Assembly: GCA_023441125.1 (NCBI GenBank)
Contig: JAEZQV010000474.1
Location: forward strand, 1 to 5,594
Direction of reading: 5' to 3'
DNA length: 5,594 nucleotides
Origin: Bacillota bacterium
GTDB taxonomy: Bacteria; Bacillota_C; Negativicutes; Sporomusales; Sporomusaceae
Each line of letters begins with the position of its first letter. Position 1 is the first letter of the stretch. The position numbers and the translations under genes are program-made. Shown piece after piece: positions 5,344 to 5,594 of this stretch. The notes beneath the pieces are model-generated. The model ran no database searches, was not told where the DNA came from, and was given only the letters and a program-made list of their open reading frames with translations.

Positions 5344-5594
5344 ACTCGTCTTCGCCCGGCATATGGCCGACCGCGTTTTCTACAATATCTCTAATCTTGG
5401 CGGCAATATTCGCAGGCAGCGGGATAGGTTCGTGGTAATTAATAATATCGCGGACCTTTTCATTAGCTACCTGGGTCAGGGTTTTTCCGCCCGCGCTTTC
5501 CCAGATGCTGCGCGCGGCGCGGTTTACCAGCCGCGGCATATAGTTCTCCTCTGAATGCTCTGCGGTATGGTCCTCATCCGCAAAATTGCCGCCC
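5342..5594 (-). CDS. MttB/trimethylamine methyltransferase family protein, C-terminal part only
   Basis: The minus-strand frame is open from the right edge to the TAA at 5342-5344, giving 83 codons. An in-frame ATG at 5539 is internal, because clear family sequence precedes it. The visible part begins GGNFADEDHTAEHSEEN, followed by MPRLVNRAARSIWESAGGKT, an amphipathic A-EKVRDII segment, EPIPLP, and a last helix ending VENAVGHMPGEDE. This matches the C-terminal pattern of MttB-family corrinoid methyltransferases: GG-F---HT-H, then P-L-R---W-G, then A--V--I--H-P-PLP. Characterised members move a methyl group from trimethylamine, glycine betaine, proline betaine or carnitine to a cognate corrinoid protein. 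The part that would hold a pyrrolysine codon, if there is one, is outside the window, so the substrate class cannot be told. It is the first visible gene of an operon with the ATPase and transporter genes. Family assignment is from remembered pattern. Confidence 0.82.
   Translation of the reverse strand, partial: GGNFADEDHTAEHSEENYMPRLVNRAARSIWESAGGKTLTQVANEKVRDIINYHEPIPLPANIAAKIRDIVENAVGHMPGEDE

Noticed and set aside
1..5594. CRISPR arrays, tRNA or rRNA genes, transposases
   Set aside because: I saw no regularly spaced direct repeats, no cloverleaf-like sequence, no rRNA segments and no transposase-like protein on either strand.

Overview
The window looks like chromosomal DNA of an anaerobic, low-to-mid-GC Firmicute. 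A Sporomusaceae-type Negativicute (Sporomusa or Pelosinus relatives) is my best guess. The guess rests on strong AAGGAGG Shine-Dalgarno sites, a GGDEF/HD-GYP protein, a stand-alone V4R-domain protein, and an MttB-family methyltransferase next to a hydantoinase/oxoprolinase-type ATPase. No taxonomic search was possible.

Left part (1-825, minus strand): the N-terminal 275 codons of a cyclic-di-GMP protein running off the left edge. It has a degenerate GGDEF domain (signature G-D-D-K-F) followed by an HD-GYP phosphodiesterase domain with its visible key residues intact. Divergent intergenic region (826-1097): a candidate promoter with a 19-bp dyad for the minus-strand gene, a strong terminator-like hairpin (994-1042), and a larger imperfect inverted repeat (894-915 with 1043-1066). 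The right arm of that repeat contains the best Shine-Dalgarno site for the plus-strand gene. Next comes a small V4R (4-vinyl reductase) domain protein on the plus strand (1098-1649). Its true N-terminus appears to lie in a different frame (start at 1072), so the gene is either frameshifted or preceded by an overlapping small ORF.

Right part (1728-5594, minus strand): the end of an operon transcribed right to left. It runs from the C-terminus of an MttB/trimethylamine-methyltransferase family protein (partial, off the right edge), to a 674-residue hydantoinase A/oxoprolinase-type ASKHA ATPase, to an MFS metabolite transporter, to a clear Rho-independent terminator at 1728-1770. No hydantoinase B partner lies next to the ATPase, and the ATPase carries a C-x2-C-x6-C-x2-C motif. 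The working idea is a corrinoid-dependent demethylation module: the transporter imports a methylated (quaternary) amine, the MttB-type enzyme demethylates it, and the ATPase serves the corrinoid methyltransfer system, perhaps as a reactivase. That last role is inference.

Most notable are the lone ATPase with its four-cysteine motif, a perfect 16-bp hairpin inside its coding sequence, the nested leader structure before the V4R gene, and the apparent V4R frameshift.
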